Part shown: positions 9,305-19,258 of the stretch, one piece after another
How positions within the stretch are numbered: position 1 is the stretch's first letter
Layout: every line of letters begins with the position of its first letter
Source of the DNA: Bradyrhizobium sp. ISRA464
GTDB lineage: Bacteria > Pseudomonadota > Alphaproteobacteria > Rhizobiales > Xanthobacteraceae
Length of the DNA: 64,000 bases
NCBI RefSeq assembly: GCF_029910095.1
Contig: NZ_CP094526.1
Span: 6,262,001 to 6,326,000 of the forward strand
Direction: 5' to 3'
Program-made: the position numbers and the translations under genes
Notes under the pieces: model-generated
What the model saw: the letters and a program-made list of their open reading frames with translations, nothing else
Databases searched by the model: none
What the model was told of the DNA's origin: nothing

Positions 9305-10491
9305 ATGGACCCGCACAATTTCAATCCATTCGACCCGGGGTGGCGGGATATGTACCACGCCATGCTGGAACGACAGCAGGCCGGGCAAGAGGACTTTGAG
9401 CAGAACCTGGACCGGGCGCGCCGAGCCGATAGCGCTCCCATCGCAGCGGCTCCGCCGCCTCTGGACCGGTATCCTCATCTGTCTCACCAAGACCGGAGCC
9501 TGATCGAGGCCGCGATCAAGGCCGAGGCCGAGCACGGGACTCTGAAAGAAAAGACGTGCCTGGGTTATGCGATTGCTCTTCGCAAATTGGGAAATGATCT
9601 CGGCTCTCGGGGTCAAACGATTGATGCGCTCGATCACAATTCCCTGGTCGCTCATGCCGAACAGGTCTTTCCGCGCGTCACAGCCATGAGGCCTGCATTG
9701 GCGGCGGTTCGCAAATATCGCGAGCCCGACGCATCCGCTGACGAGCGGCGATATGAACTCTCTGCGGACGACAAGAGCCTCATCGACGCTGCGGTCCGGG
9801 CAGGCGCTGAGCGTCATGGATGGAAATCGACGTCTGCCCAGAATTATGCTGGGGTTCTTCAAAGATTGGCGAATTCCCTCGGGCCCGGCCAAACGATTGC
9901 TGCACTCGGTCACAACTCGCTGCTCGCTCACGCCAACAAGTCATTCCCGAACAACCGTCCAATGAAGGCCGCGTTGACGGCGCTTCGAGAGTATCGTGAG
10001 CTCGGCGAGGCTACCCGCGGTGCGGGCGGGTCTGGCCAGGCGGAGGGGCAGACCATTCCGTCGCCAGTGCAAGTTTCGATCCAGAGGAGCTTTGGCGGGC
10101 GGTGGATCAAGCCGGCCCGTTGCCAGCCGACAGCTGGGGTGCGGCAAACGTCTGGCAGAGCGGCCCTTCAATGCCTCACTTGCCAGCGCCAAGCGTCAAT
10201 CAACCAAGTTCGGCATGCTGGGAGCACAGCCTCGAGGAGTCGATCTTGGGCTCGCCATATCAACCGGCTGACGCGGCGCCTGCCCCGCCTAATCTATCAC
10301 TGTGCCTCGCCGGGCCCTGGCAGCATGGCGACCAATGGGCGCCGCCAGACCTCATTGAAGGAATGCGCTTGCACAACGTCCTGCCGAACCCGTCTCAGCC
10401 GCAGACAAATCTCACCATTCACGGCGTGAACTACACGGCCATGCAGGGGCCTCCAGGCCTGCAGCACGTGATTTTCCTCCGCCGAGCCTGA
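9305..10491 (+). pseudogene. NopD/BEL2-5-like type III effector, frameshifted, protease part missing
   Basis: The start follows GAGGTGAGA and the tts box. Residues 1-40 (MDPHNFNPFD..., then QQAGQEDFEQNL) form a likely secretion signal. Two related 81-residue repeats follow at about 59-139 and 152-232, each with SLI.AA, a Tyr-Ala pair, GQTI.AL.HNSL..HA and ALREYRE-like endings. Such repeats occur in the SUMO-protease-type rhizobial effectors (NopD, BEL2-5) as I recall them. Near 10040 the reading frame must change: the C-terminal part (SASFDPEELWRAVDQAG, SGPSMPHLP) continues in another frame to 10491. No Cys protease domain follows, so the gene is both frameshifted and truncated. A secreted, repeat-only product of about 245-310 residues could still be made. 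Confidence 0.7.
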
Positions 10492-11534
10492 GCAGGATCC
10501 CCCAACTAATCCTGGTAGCTGATGGAGCGGCGTCTTCCTGACTCATACTGGTTGCTCCAACCCCAACGGACGTGGAATCCTGTTCGCCGTCGCGGCAAGG
10601 CGCGGCAGAGCGAGCCTGATCGTTTCTGACATAAGACCTCTCCAACCGAACACGGCTGAACAGAGTAGCCCGGGTGCCGACTTGGTGTCGGCCGGCCTCT
10701 CAATCCAGGTCGAACATTGGCTCAAAATGATGCCCGACCCCGCGCAGCTGATGGACGCCGCTCTGGTACGCGCCGATAGGATTGGCCTACGAGCGATAGT
10801 CCAAATTGCCACCGCGATGGGACCGACGGAGCGTCGGCATCCCGCTGCACGAGAAAGCGGATCGGCAGATCGGCGATCTGCGAGCAGATGTCGATGCCTT
10901 CGAGATGGTCCAAGAGACAGGTCACGCGCCAGGAGAGAAGTCATGCTCCTTCAACGAATACAGCAATACTTTCGTTGCCTCATTGGCTCTCAGAGGAGAA
11001 GCTTTTGCTTTCGGCAACCTCAGACCACGTTGCCTGTATAGCTCAGCGCTTGGATACGTCCGTTTAAAGGCCGGTCGTCCGACACTGGACGGCAAGAGCC
11101 CGCCTTCAGTAAGCGGACCGACGGACCCATCATGGAGCGTATGTGAATGGACGACCAATCCCGAGGGCTGAGCCAAATCAGCGGTCACCGATGCAGCGAA
11201 GGCCGTAACAGCTCGATCTGGAGATTTCGATACGAGGGACGGCTGTAAAGGGTTCGATCGCAAACAATAAAAAAAGATATCGCCCCATATTGGCTGAGTT
11301 GTCCTGGTCAGGTAGTGGGAAACACCGCACGGCTCCCGGGATGTTGCGATCGATCTGGAGTTGGCAGCGGGCGCACCTATTAAGGCTCGGTGCTTGACTG
11401 CAGCCCCCGCTACTTTGAAGGCCAACCGGAGCTGATTTGCGAGTGATATGAAGCCGCTGCGAGCCTGATGAAGACTCACGTCCTGGTGGCGTAACGCATT
11501 GTCCGGCGCCACGCCGAAACTGGAAGCTAACGAA
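10492..11534. other. Stretch without a supported gene
   Basis: The 228-codon minus-strand frame at 10922-11608 shows no recognisable family and overlaps the TauE start. I see no IS ends and no protease domain belonging to the upstream effector. Confidence 0.4.
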
Positions 11535-12410
11535 ATGCCCCCTTTCGATGCCGCCGCGATCTTTCTGGCCGCAACGGCCTTTTTTGCGGCCTTTGTGAAC
11601 GGAGCCATCGGTTATGGTTTTTCGTCCCTCACAGTACCGCTTGCGCTCATTGTCTACACCAATCGTATCCTCAATCCCGCGATCGTCATTATCGAGGTCC
11701 TCGTCAACTTCTACGTCCTCTTGATCAATCTGAACGGAGTCCGGGCGGTTTGGAAACGGGTGCTTCCCATCTTGCTCGGCCTCTTACCGGGCATTGCGAT
11801 TGGTGGTTATGTTCTGGCCTCGCTTCAGCCGGGCTGGATGAAGTTCGCTACCTACTTAGGTATTCTGCCCCTGATCTTGCTGCAGGCGGCGGGGTGGCGG
11901 CGCTCGATCAGGGCGAACTGGCTGATAGGTCTGCCGTTCGGTTCGATGCTGGGTGTCCTCTATTCCGTGACGACCATCTCCGGCCCTCCCTTGGCGATGC
12001 TGTTCAACAACCAGGGCTTGGTCAAGAACGAGTTTCGCGCCGGCCTTGCGCTGGTTCGCGTGGTGGAATCGAGCGTGACTGCCATCGTCTATTACAAGCT
12101 CGGCCTGTTCGTCTCGGAAAGCGCGAGCCTGCTTTATGTTTTTGTTCCCAGCGTCGTGCTGGGTATCCCGGCGGGATCCTATGTCATCCGGCGGATTGAT
12201 GCGGAGACCTTCCGCCGCATCTGCATGAGCTTCGATGCGTGGGTCGTTGGCTTCGGTTTATCGCGGGTGCTGATCGAGTTGAAGCTGATGGAAAGCCCAT
12301 GGGCCTATGGCGTCATGGCGGCCACGATGCTGATCGACCTTTGCTTGCTGTACACGTTCTTTATGGCGCATGCGCCCTTGCCCAGACGGGACAATCGTTT
12401 CGCCAAGTGA
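11535..12410 (+). CDS. TauE/SafE-family sulfite/organosulfonate exporter-like membrane protein
   Basis: From the Met at 11535 (MPPFDAAAIF) the protein has 291 residues and about eight hydrophobic helices. It carries the family's GAIGYGFSSLTVPLAL motif in the first repeat and SVTTISGPPLAML at the start of the second repeat, as expected for the internal duplication of TauE/SafE. The family exports small sulfur or carbon anions such as sulfite, sulfoacetate or sulfolactate. No sulfur-metabolism neighbours help to define the substrate. An upstream in-frame Met at 11499 adds 12 hydrophilic residues. Confidence 0.85.
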   Translation: MPPFDAAAIFLAATAFFAAFVNGAIGYGFSSLTVPLALIVYTNRILNPAIVIIEVLVNFYVLLINLNGVRAVWKRVLPILLGLLPGIAIGGYVLASLQPGWMKFATYLGILPLILLQAAGWRRSIRANWLIGLPFGSMLGVLYSVTTISGPPLAMLFNNQGLVKNEFRAGLALVRVVESSVTAIVYYKLGLFVSESASLLYVFVPSVVLGIPAGSYVIRRIDAETFRRICMSFDAWVVGFGLSRVLIELKLMESPWAYGVMAATMLIDLCLLYTFFMAHAPLPRRDNRFAK

Positions 12411-13329
12411 CGCGGCATCGGGGCCGACCTCGCCGCGATGAGGTCGCGTTATTTGTGCATGGGCCAAAGGATCGCCGTCCATTCGACGGTGATTGCCAGG
12501 GCACTCACGATCTAATTTTGAACCGGCAGGTCCGAGCCTCGGACCGCTCGACGAGCCGGTCCCCTTCCGTTTACGACTGCCAGACGGTCCGCGTCTACAA
12601 CCATTATGTACGGCGCTTTGCCGATCTATCGGCGAGAGCCGTTCCAGCCAGCTCGATCAGTCCAAGCCGGATGAGCCCTGACTAGGTTTTGGAGTGGCCG
12701 CCGATCGGCGCGGAGGTTGTCGAGCTGTGGCACGGCTGGCCGTCGTCTTTGCGCCAATCGGCGAATCAGTGCCCACGTGCCATCCACCACGAACGCTCCG
12801 CAATCGTAGTCGGTCCCCTGACGGCTGCGATCGTCGGCAAGACGATCGGCAGGTTGACGATAGTCGGCGCGCTTTCTGGTCCGGCGGCCGTTCGCACAAG
12901 CGATCGGGGATTCGGTGCTAACCGCTGGCGGTTGTCGGTTTAGCGGTGCTTCATGTAGGCCGCTTCTGCGGTTGCCGCCGTTGTGCAAGGCCTCCGACCT
13001 GTGATTGAGCGCGGTCGTCTGTCAGGTCTTTCTCTTTCGACGATTGCAGAAGCCGTCCGCCGGTATGGTGATCCACGGGCCAGGTCCAAATCTCACATTC
13101 GTACGGGTCGGCTGTAGCTGGCTGTCCTCATCCAACCTATTCGATCGTTACGCCCATTCGGTTCGTCGTCTACCAGCCACACGTTATCATCGTGATTGAT
13201 AGAGCATCTGGCGATGGTGATGACTACTGGATCTAGTAGGTTTGTTGCTTTCCGGCCTGAGCTAGTGGTTAGAGCTGGTTTGACAGACGCCACGCGCACC
13301 AAAGTGCGCGTCGGGACAGGAGCAACTCG
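12411..13329. other. Stretch without a supported gene
   Basis: Only short, overlapping, motif-free frames on both strands (e.g. 12626-12988 minus). Possibly degraded mobile DNA, but I cannot identify it. Confidence 0.4.
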
Positions 13330-14868
13330 ATGCAATTGACCGCGCCGCACCGCACGTCTCTTGCGGTGATCCTGTTTGCCTGCGGTGTAATGGGGAGCGC
13401 GCGTGCCGCAGATCCGCCGCCGCCTACCCAGATCACGACGGCGGACGGCCAGAATGGTGGCGCCGGCCAGACGCCGAGTATGCCGTCGGCGACCGAGCAG
13501 CATCGCCTGCCGCCGGACTCCAGCACCAGGCATACGCTTGAGCTCCCTGGGCGGACGCTTTCTTTCATCGCGACCGCTGGCTCCATCCGCTTGTTTGACG
13601 ATAAGGGCAAGCCGCAGGCCGACATCGCCTACACCTCCTATCAGCTTGACGGCACCGATCGCGGCACTCGCCCGGTAACATTCTTCTTCAACGGCGGACC
13701 GGGCTCATCATCGGCCTGGCTGCAGCTCGGCAATGCCGGACCGTGGCGGCTGCCAATCAATGCTGACGAGGTCACGCCATCGACATCGCCGGAAGTAAGG
13801 CCAAACGCAGAAACTTGGCTCGATTTCACCGATCTGGTGTTTCTCGATCCCGTGGGCACCGGCTTTAGCCGTTTCGTGGGGACCGGCAAGGATGTGCGCA
13901 AGCGGCTCTATTCCGTTGAGGGCGACGTCAACGCGCTCGCGCTGGTGGTTCGCCGCTGGCTCGAAAAGCATGACCGGCTGTTGTCGCCGAAGTATCTCGC
14001 GGGTGAAAGCTATGGCGGCATTCGCGGGCCAAAGGTTGCCCACCAATTGCAGACGCGGCAGGGCATAGGCATCAAGGGCCTGATCATGGTCTCGCCAGCA
14101 TTCGATTACAGCCAGTTTGCCCGCACGAGCCTACTGCAATACGTCGCAAGGCTACCAAGCTATGTCGCGACCATGCGTGAAGCCGAGAGCCCGGTGAAGC
14201 GAGCCGATCTCGCCGACGTAGAAGCTTATGCTCGCGGCGAATTTCTGGTCGACCTCATCAAAGGCCAGGCGGATAAGGAAGCGACCACGCGTCTGGCCGA
14301 CAAGGCCGCGGCGCTGACCGGCATCGACCAAGCGGTCAGTCGCAGGCTCGCGGGCCGCTTTGGGCTCGCCGAGTTCCGCCGTGAATTCGACCGTAAGAAC
14401 GGCAAGTTAATCGGCAATTATGACGCCTCAGTGCGTGGCCTCGATCCATATCCGGAGTTCGATTTCCAGCTGTCCGGCGATCCCTCGAGCGATACGCTCC
14501 TGGCGCCTCTGACCAGCGCCACCGTCGATCTCCTCACGCGCAAACTTAATTGGCGACCGGATGGGTCCTATGAGCTGCTCAACGACACGGTCCGGCCGGC
14601 TTGGGATTTCGGCCGTAGCCCTCCGGAGTCTCTTTCGGAGCTGCGCCAGATCCTGGCAACGGACCGCAAGATGAAATTGCTGGTCGCGCATGGCCTTTTT
14701 GACCTCGTCACGCCGTATTTCGGATCACAGATCGTGCTTGATCAATTGCCGCCATTTGCCTCCACACCGCGTGTCAAACTTATGGTGTTTCCGGGCGGGC
14801 ACATGTTCTATTCACGGGACGCCTCGCGCCAGGCTTTTCGTGCGGAAGTCGAGGCGATGATGAAGTAA
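13330..14868 (+). CDS. S10-family serine carboxypeptidase-like secreted protein
   Basis: The 512-residue protein has a signal peptide (residues 1-27, ending GSARAA), then an alpha/beta-hydrolase fold of peptidase family S10. Visible motifs are the oxyanion-hole region FFFNGGPGSSSAW (about 118-130), the nucleophile GESYGG (Ser227), a late Asp in HGLFDLVTP (about 458) and the His in PGGHMFYSR (about 491), so the catalytic triad is complete. Bacterial S10 proteins of this length are periplasmic. They remove C-terminal residues from peptides, and some act as acyltransferases. GGAG lies about 8 nt before the ATG. It appears to be a single-gene unit. Confidence 0.88.
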   Translation: MQLTAPHRTSLAVILFACGVMGSARAADPPPPTQITTADGQNGGAGQTPSMPSATEQHRLPPDSSTRHTLELPGRTLSFIATAGSIRLFDDKGKPQADIAYTSYQLDGTDRGTRPVTFFFNGGPGSSSAWLQLGNAGPWRLPINADEVTPSTSPEVRPNAETWLDFTDLVFLDPVGTGFSRFVGTGKDVRKRLYSVEGDVNALALVVRRWLEKHDRLLSPKYLAGESYGGIRGPKVAHQLQTRQGIGIKGLIMVSPAFDYSQFARTSLLQYVARLPSYVATMREAESPVKRADLADVEAYARGEFLVDLIKGQADKEATTRLADKAAALTGIDQAVSRRLAGRFGLAEFRREFDRKNGKLIGNYDASVRGLDPYPEFDFQLSGDPSSDTLLAPLTSATVDLLTRKLNWRPDGSYELLNDTVRPAWDFGRSPPESLSELRQILATDRKMKLLVAHGLFDLVTPYFGSQIVLDQLPPFASTPRVKLMVFPGGHMFYSRDASRQAFRAEVEAMMK

Positions 14869-15802
14869 GCCGACCAGGACCTCGTCACAGGCAAGCTCGC
14901 GCTCCACAAGCATCTTCAATCTTGCGCTAGTGCTGCCGAATCCTGGCGCCTGTTCCGACGCCAGACCCAGCCAGAACCTTCGGGCAATCGAGGCGGTCCT
15001 GGATGGATTTGTGCCTGATCATCCAGCAGTGCCCTGGACTGTTTGAGATTCCGGCCATCGAACGGTTTTGTCTGTCTCGATGGGAATTCCGCTCCGATCT
15101 GGCGCGCACTCGAGTGCGCTCAACAGCACTGCGCTGGCCGCAATTGCAAGCGACAGGAGGTTCCGGCTCATCTTGCGAGTCGGCGAGCACCCGGTCTGAT
15201 ACCGGGAGGCATCCTGCCCGGCGAGGCGCATATTCAGTGCTTCGCGCTACGGCCGGGAGCCAATCCAGCGGGGCTCGATGAGATCCCGCTTGATGTAGTC
15301 AGCCCGTACGGGGCGTGACGCCTGCCCAATCCCTTTTCACGCTGTCCATTCCTTTTCTGAAAGCACCATTGGCCTCCGACCTCCGGTGTCACAGCAAAGC
15401 CCGCTCAAGAGCGCGCGCGATCTCGATGGTGTTTAAATATGATTATTGAGCGCACAATCGAGTATCGTTGGGAAGGCCGGGCGCTCTCGATCGGAATGGC
15501 CAGCGCGGGAAACGGTCCGGACGTTAGGGGTCCTTACGCACACCTACGCTCTCGGCCAGCCCGACCGCAGTGCCGGGCGAGTACCAACATGCCCAAGTAA
15601 CGGCAGTATCCGCAAACTTTGCTGTCTCTTATGTTGTGGGCTTAGTCGGGCGGAATTGTCATCTGAGAAGACACTGAAGATGGCGCACCTTGTACCATCT
15701 AGCAGCGCACCCTCGTACGCGAAGAGGACGCGGCCGCTGTCCCCGCGAGCGGCCGGTGCACGAGACCTCCATCCTATTCTCTGCTTGGTTTGTTTTCTGT
15801 TA
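14869..15802. other. Stretch without a supported gene
   Basis: No recognisable frame on either strand (e.g. 15446-15889 has no motif and overlaps the peptide gene at its end). Confidence 0.4.
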
Positions 15803-16009
15803 TTAATGCTGCACGCACGACGGATCGGTCAAACAAAAGAAGAGATCGCAGATACCGTCCAACGGGTCATCCGCGCATTGAGGATATGACGTATCGGCTA
15901 CCTGCACCGTGGTGGTGACCCGTTGCGCGGCAACCTTCGCAGCAAAAGTCGGCACCGCCGCCGTTCCAAGCGCGAGGGCGCTCGCAGTCACAAACACGAA
16001 TCTTTTCAT
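15803..16009 (-). CDS. Small secreted Cys-containing peptide
   Basis: A 68-residue product with a clear signal peptide (MKRFVFVTASALALGTAAVP, cleavage near TFAAK) and a short mature part that has four Cys in CADDPLDGICDLFFCLTDPSC. GGGAAG lies upstream at a rather long spacing. The spacing of the Cys suggests two disulfides. Function unknown; I do not recognise a family. Confidence 0.55.
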   Translation of the reverse strand: MKRFVFVTASALALGTAAVPTFAAKVAAQRVTTTVQVADTSYPQCADDPLDGICDLFFCLTDPSCVQH

Positions 16010-17013
16010 TCGAGAGTCGCTTCCCTAGGTTGGCCCCAGCCGTCCTTCAAGGACTATATGACTACGCCACAAGTGGTAAAATTGATTTTCTTGATTGGGT
16101 CCATCTACGGCATGGATAAGCTCGGACATCGCGGCCGCCTTGATCTTAAGTCGCGCAGAACGAGCGACGCTGCTTATGGTCTGCCTCTCGCTCCGCTCCG
16201 AAATGGCCGACGCATTTCTCGGAGCATCGAACATCACGTGTTAACCCCGACTATGTCGTCCGCACCGGACCAGTGAGTTGCATTGGTTCGAGGCCCGACG
16301 TGTGCTGCCAACGGCCCTACGTCACCTTCCGTGATGAGATGGACAAGCAATTTCTTCATGTCCAAGATGGCGACTGGGGAGATCGCTGCAATTCCATTCT
16401 TTTGTTCGGCTGCGCTGCAGGCCGCACCACACGGCTTCGACCGACTCGAGCACGGTGGCATGCTGGCAGGGAACAGGACTACATTCCCGGCTAGAACTTG
16501 CCATCGCCGCGATATAGTTGTTGAGGGCGGCCGATCTTGTAGCGCATTGACTGCAAGCGCCAATGCCCATTTTGTCTTTCCGAGCTGAGGCGGCGGCGCG
16601 CCGGTTCTTGCCGCCGAGGGTTTTCATTGCAACTCGAATCGTTCGTAGCCTTGCCGGGGTTGGGTGGCAATTCTCGCGGTCGCGCGGCGCCTTAGTGATG
16701 TGAGCTTAGGCTATTCGCGGTGTGTTGCGGATGCCTGGCTCGAAGTGCACCGCGCGGGCCTTGTTGGCGACAAGCGCCGCGCGCCCGCGCGAATCCTCGC
16801 CGCTCGGTACAGTCGCAAGGACTGGATTTTCTTCAAGCAATGAGTCGTCCGTGAAGAATGCGGATTGATCTGAGAAATAAGCAGAATTGGTCTTGATGTA
16901 GCATTCAATTTTGTAGGAAAGGGGGATATTGGACCTCGCTTTCTTGCGTTTTTGGTTTTGCTTTTGGGCGATTCGTGATTCCCTGACGGCGTCGTCGACA
17001 TTGCGAATTGCGA
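16010..17013. other. Stretch without a supported gene
   Basis: Several 100-codon frames on both strands (16234-16563, 16283-16588, 16706-17020), none with recognisable features. The end of the stretch leads into an IS5-type transposase start. Confidence 0.4.
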
Positions 17014-17160
17014 TGAGCAAGCCGCGGGATGATCGCCAGAAAGACTTGTTGCTTCCGCCGCTTGATCAGATCATCGACATGGGTCATCCGCGGGTGCGGT
17101 CGGCAGCGCTGATCGACTGGAACATCGTGAATGAGCGCTTCAGTTCAGCTCGCCTATGTG
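17014..17160 (+). mobile_element. IS5-family transposase fragment (N terminus only)
   Basis: ATGAGCAAGCCGCGG opens a frame beginning MSKPRDDRQKDLL, then LDQIIDMGHPRVR and DWNIVNERFSS. This matches the N terminus of IS5-family transposases. After about 45 residues it runs into the remnant of a toxin gene, so only a 5' scrap remains. Confidence 0.6.
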
Positions 17161-17307
17161 GTGAACGGCGTCTGACGCGTGCGTTACGACAATGAACGCG
17201 GCAAGGGCGATCATCGCCATCTGGATGGCAAGGAAAGCCCATATGCGTTTCGTGGGCTGGAGCGGCTGCTGGCGGATTTTTCGCGCGACGTGAATAAACG
17301 GAGATAG
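17152..17307 (+). pseudogene. TumE (DUF6516)-family toxin remnant
   Basis: One frame reads AYVVNGV, an in-frame TGA, then RVRYDNERGKGDHRH, ESPYAF and LLADFSRDVNKRR before TAG. The YDNE..KGDHRH and final DF..DV segments are typical of the C-terminal half of TumE/DUF6516 toxins. The N-terminal half is replaced by the IS5 fragment, so the toxin is dead. Only 3 bp separate it from the antitoxin start. Confidence 0.6.
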
Positions 17308-17310
17308 AGC

Positions 17311-17652
17311 ATGCGGACGGTTATCCTGAGCGTCGAGACACAAAGCGACGTGATGCGCCGCATCCTGGCGAGTGCGCACGGGCAGCGTAAAGCCGGCGAC
17401 GACCGAATTTCGTTCGAGAGCGTCAGCGATCGTTGGCGAGTGCTTGCGCCCAAACGCATGGAAATTGTGCGCGTTATGACCGGAACCGGCCCCCTGACGA
17501 TCCGGGAAGTCGCACGTCGGGTCGATCGTGACTTCAAGGGGGTTCCACTCTGACGTGACCCTGCTGCGGGGATTTTGGAGCGCACCGAAAGTGGGGGTGT
17601 GGAATTCCCCTATGACCGCGTGCATGTCGAGTTTGACATGATGGCGGCGTGA
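17311..17652 (+). pseudogene. TumA-type helix-turn-helix antitoxin, frameshifted
   Basis: The start codon lies 3 bp after the toxin remnant. The first 79 residues (MRTVILSVETQSDVMRRIL, then a winged-helix-like MTGTGPLTIREVARRVDRD) resemble the HTH antitoxin partner of TumE. Near 17540 the frame ends. The expected continuation (LERTESGGVEFPYD...VHVEFDMMAA) is found in another frame up to the TGA at 17652. At least one indel around the run of five G has therefore broken the gene. Loss of both partners is consistent with a decayed toxin-antitoxin module. Confidence 0.55.
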
Positions 17653-17752
17653 CGTCGCCGCCCGTATCAATAGTCAGGTTGAACCGGGCAGTCAGACAAT
17701 GCCGTCCCTGCTCAATTATCTTTGACGTCCGACCGCCCGTGCGCTGGCCTGT

Positions 17753-18853
17753 TCAGGCGGCCCGAAATTCGTCTGGTTCGACCGGAGCATCGAAGAAATA
17801 GTTGTCAGTCGCGGCATAACGCTTCTGCTGGCGTGCCCAGTCGTAGTGACCACGCATCAGCGTGCCCATGTCGTGGAGGAAACGCCGAAGCTCGGCACCC
17901 GACCAAGGCGTGATCCGCGCCTCCAGGTCTAGATACTCGCGGACCACATCATTGTGAATGCGCACCGTATTCGTAATAGCTTCCTGTTGCGACATGCCCT
18001 GTGCGATCAGGATGTTCGGCAGATTCCAGATTACGCCGATTTCGCGGGGGAACGACATGACGTCGTTGCATAGACTGAGGACGATACCCACGAGAGTCTG
18101 TAGCCGTCTGACCTCGACGCGCTGGTGCTCGTTGGCCGGCACCTCGTATCCGGCGACGATATCGGCCAGCGCGCAGGTAGGTGGCGCGCCGGAAAAGCTG
18201 GCCCGGCCGAGCAAATACTCCTGCACACTTGGCGGCGGCCCGCTCATGTCGAGTCCCAGCTGCCAGATGGTGCTGAGAAAATAGCACGTCATACTTTCCA
18301 TCCAGCGCACGTATTGCATCGGGCTGCTCACCTTCTCGATGCGTTGCGCCATGTCGGTGGTCGCCTCTCCCGTCCTGATGCAAAGTTCGGCATATTCAGC
18401 CGGAAGGCCGCGGACAATCTCCCGGTACATCGACCGCCAGTCGTATCCGCCCGGATCGGTCAAGATCGCCCTTAGCCAGAGGTGGAATTGTGCAAGTCGG
18501 CCCGGCGAACCGTGATACGCGCCGGTCTCGCAGAAGTGCTCGTCCACCAGGAACATCCACGCACTCCAGATCGATGCAGCCAGGAATGCTTCGCGGTTCC
18601 TGCAATGATACATCCGGCCGCATACGTCGGCTGGGCCGAGGCTGCGCAGCATGGCTTCACCCTTGCCGCCGCGCCCGACGAGCGCATAGCGGACCGCCCA
18701 TTCCACGACTTCCGCTTCCACGGCGTCGGTATTCGGATCGCGCTCCTCCGGAAACGGATAGTAAAACGCTGGAAGACGCAGCTTGCTGCCGAGCAGTGTG
18801 CTGTTGGGGAGGAGCCTGCTTTCGGGATTGCTCGGATGTGCCGATTGATTCAT
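17753..18853 (-). CDS. Class I terpene synthase
   Basis: A 366-residue protein of the bacterial class I terpene cyclase family; N-terminal LPAFYYPFPEERDPN is typical. Metal-binding motifs: an acidic motif DEHFCE (104-109), a variant of DDxxD/E, and a canonical NSE triad NDVMSFPRE (N263, S267, E271). Arg217 lies exactly 46 residues before the NSE Asn, the usual position of the pyrophosphate sensor. The C-terminal RY pair is at 345-346. All parts needed for ionising a prenyl diphosphate are present. CGGAG precedes the ATG. It is the last gene of a minus-strand operon with a cis-prenyltransferase and a Rieske remnant. It does not resemble the rhizobial ent-kaurene synthase of the gibberellin operon. 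The product is unknown. Confidence 0.88.
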   Translation of the reverse strand: MNQSAHPSNPESRLLPNSTLLGSKLRLPAFYYPFPEERDPNTDAVEAEVVEWAVRYALVGRGGKGEAMLRSLGPADVCGRMYHCRNREAFLAASIWSAWMFLVDEHFCETGAYHGSPGRLAQFHLWLRAILTDPGGYDWRSMYREIVRGLPAEYAELCIRTGEATTDMAQRIEKVSSPMQYVRWMESMTCYFLSTIWQLGLDMSGPPPSVQEYLLGRASFSGAPPTCALADIVAGYEVPANEHQRVEVRRLQTLVGIVLSLCNDVMSFPREIGVIWNLPNILIAQGMSQQEAITNTVRIHNDVVREYLDLEARITPWSGAELRRFLHDMGTLMRGHYDWARQQKRYAATDNYFFDAPVEPDEFRAA

Positions 18854-18896
18854 ATGCGATCTCCGGGACGTATCGTTACTGTCGATTCTGTCGCTT

Positions 18897-19258
18897 CTAC
18901 GCCGGCGGCGAGCCCGTATGGCGATGCCACATGTACAGCAGGCCGTTGACTTCGTGCGCGGGCCGGCGGTGCCCGAGCGAGACGCGCCGCGGCCGGTCGC
19001 CGCGCCCCGTGCGTGCGCATGCGCCTTGCTTGTCGTATGCGAATGCGTGGAACAGGGAGACGAGGTGATCTTCGCCGTCGACGCAACCGCCGTAGCCCAA
19101 ATGCGTGTCGAGGTGCAGACACTACGTCACATATACCCGCGCGTCTGTACGATAGAGCATGCGTCCTCGTTCATCAGACCCGCGGCGGCGACTTCGCCCG
19201 GCCGGATCTTGTCGCTGGCCAGGATCGCGAACCATCCTTCGGGATAGGGAGACGTCAT
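18897..19258 (-). pseudogene. Rieske [2Fe-2S] oxygenase, N-terminal remnant
   Basis: The ATG (19258-19256) overlaps the stop of the cis-prenyltransferase as ATGA. It reads MTSPYPEGWFAILASDKI, PGEVAAAGLMNEDA, then shifts frame at about 19155. It continues as HLGYGGCVDGEDHLVSLFHAFAYDK and HEVNGLLYMWHRHTG to a TAG near 18897. This matches the first 110-120 residues of Rieske ring-hydroxylating or KshA-like oxygenases. The CxH pairs are damaged (one Cys reads Ser, the frame is broken) and the whole catalytic domain is missing. The position between the two terpenoid genes indicates it once oxidised their product. Confidence 0.65.

Noticed and set aside
10922..11608. 228-codon minus-strand frame
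   Set aside because: Overlaps the well-supported TauE/SafE gene, and nothing in it resembles a known family.
18850..19122. Arg-rich frame between the two terpenoid genes
   Set aside because: It is an out-of-frame reading of the Rieske remnant.
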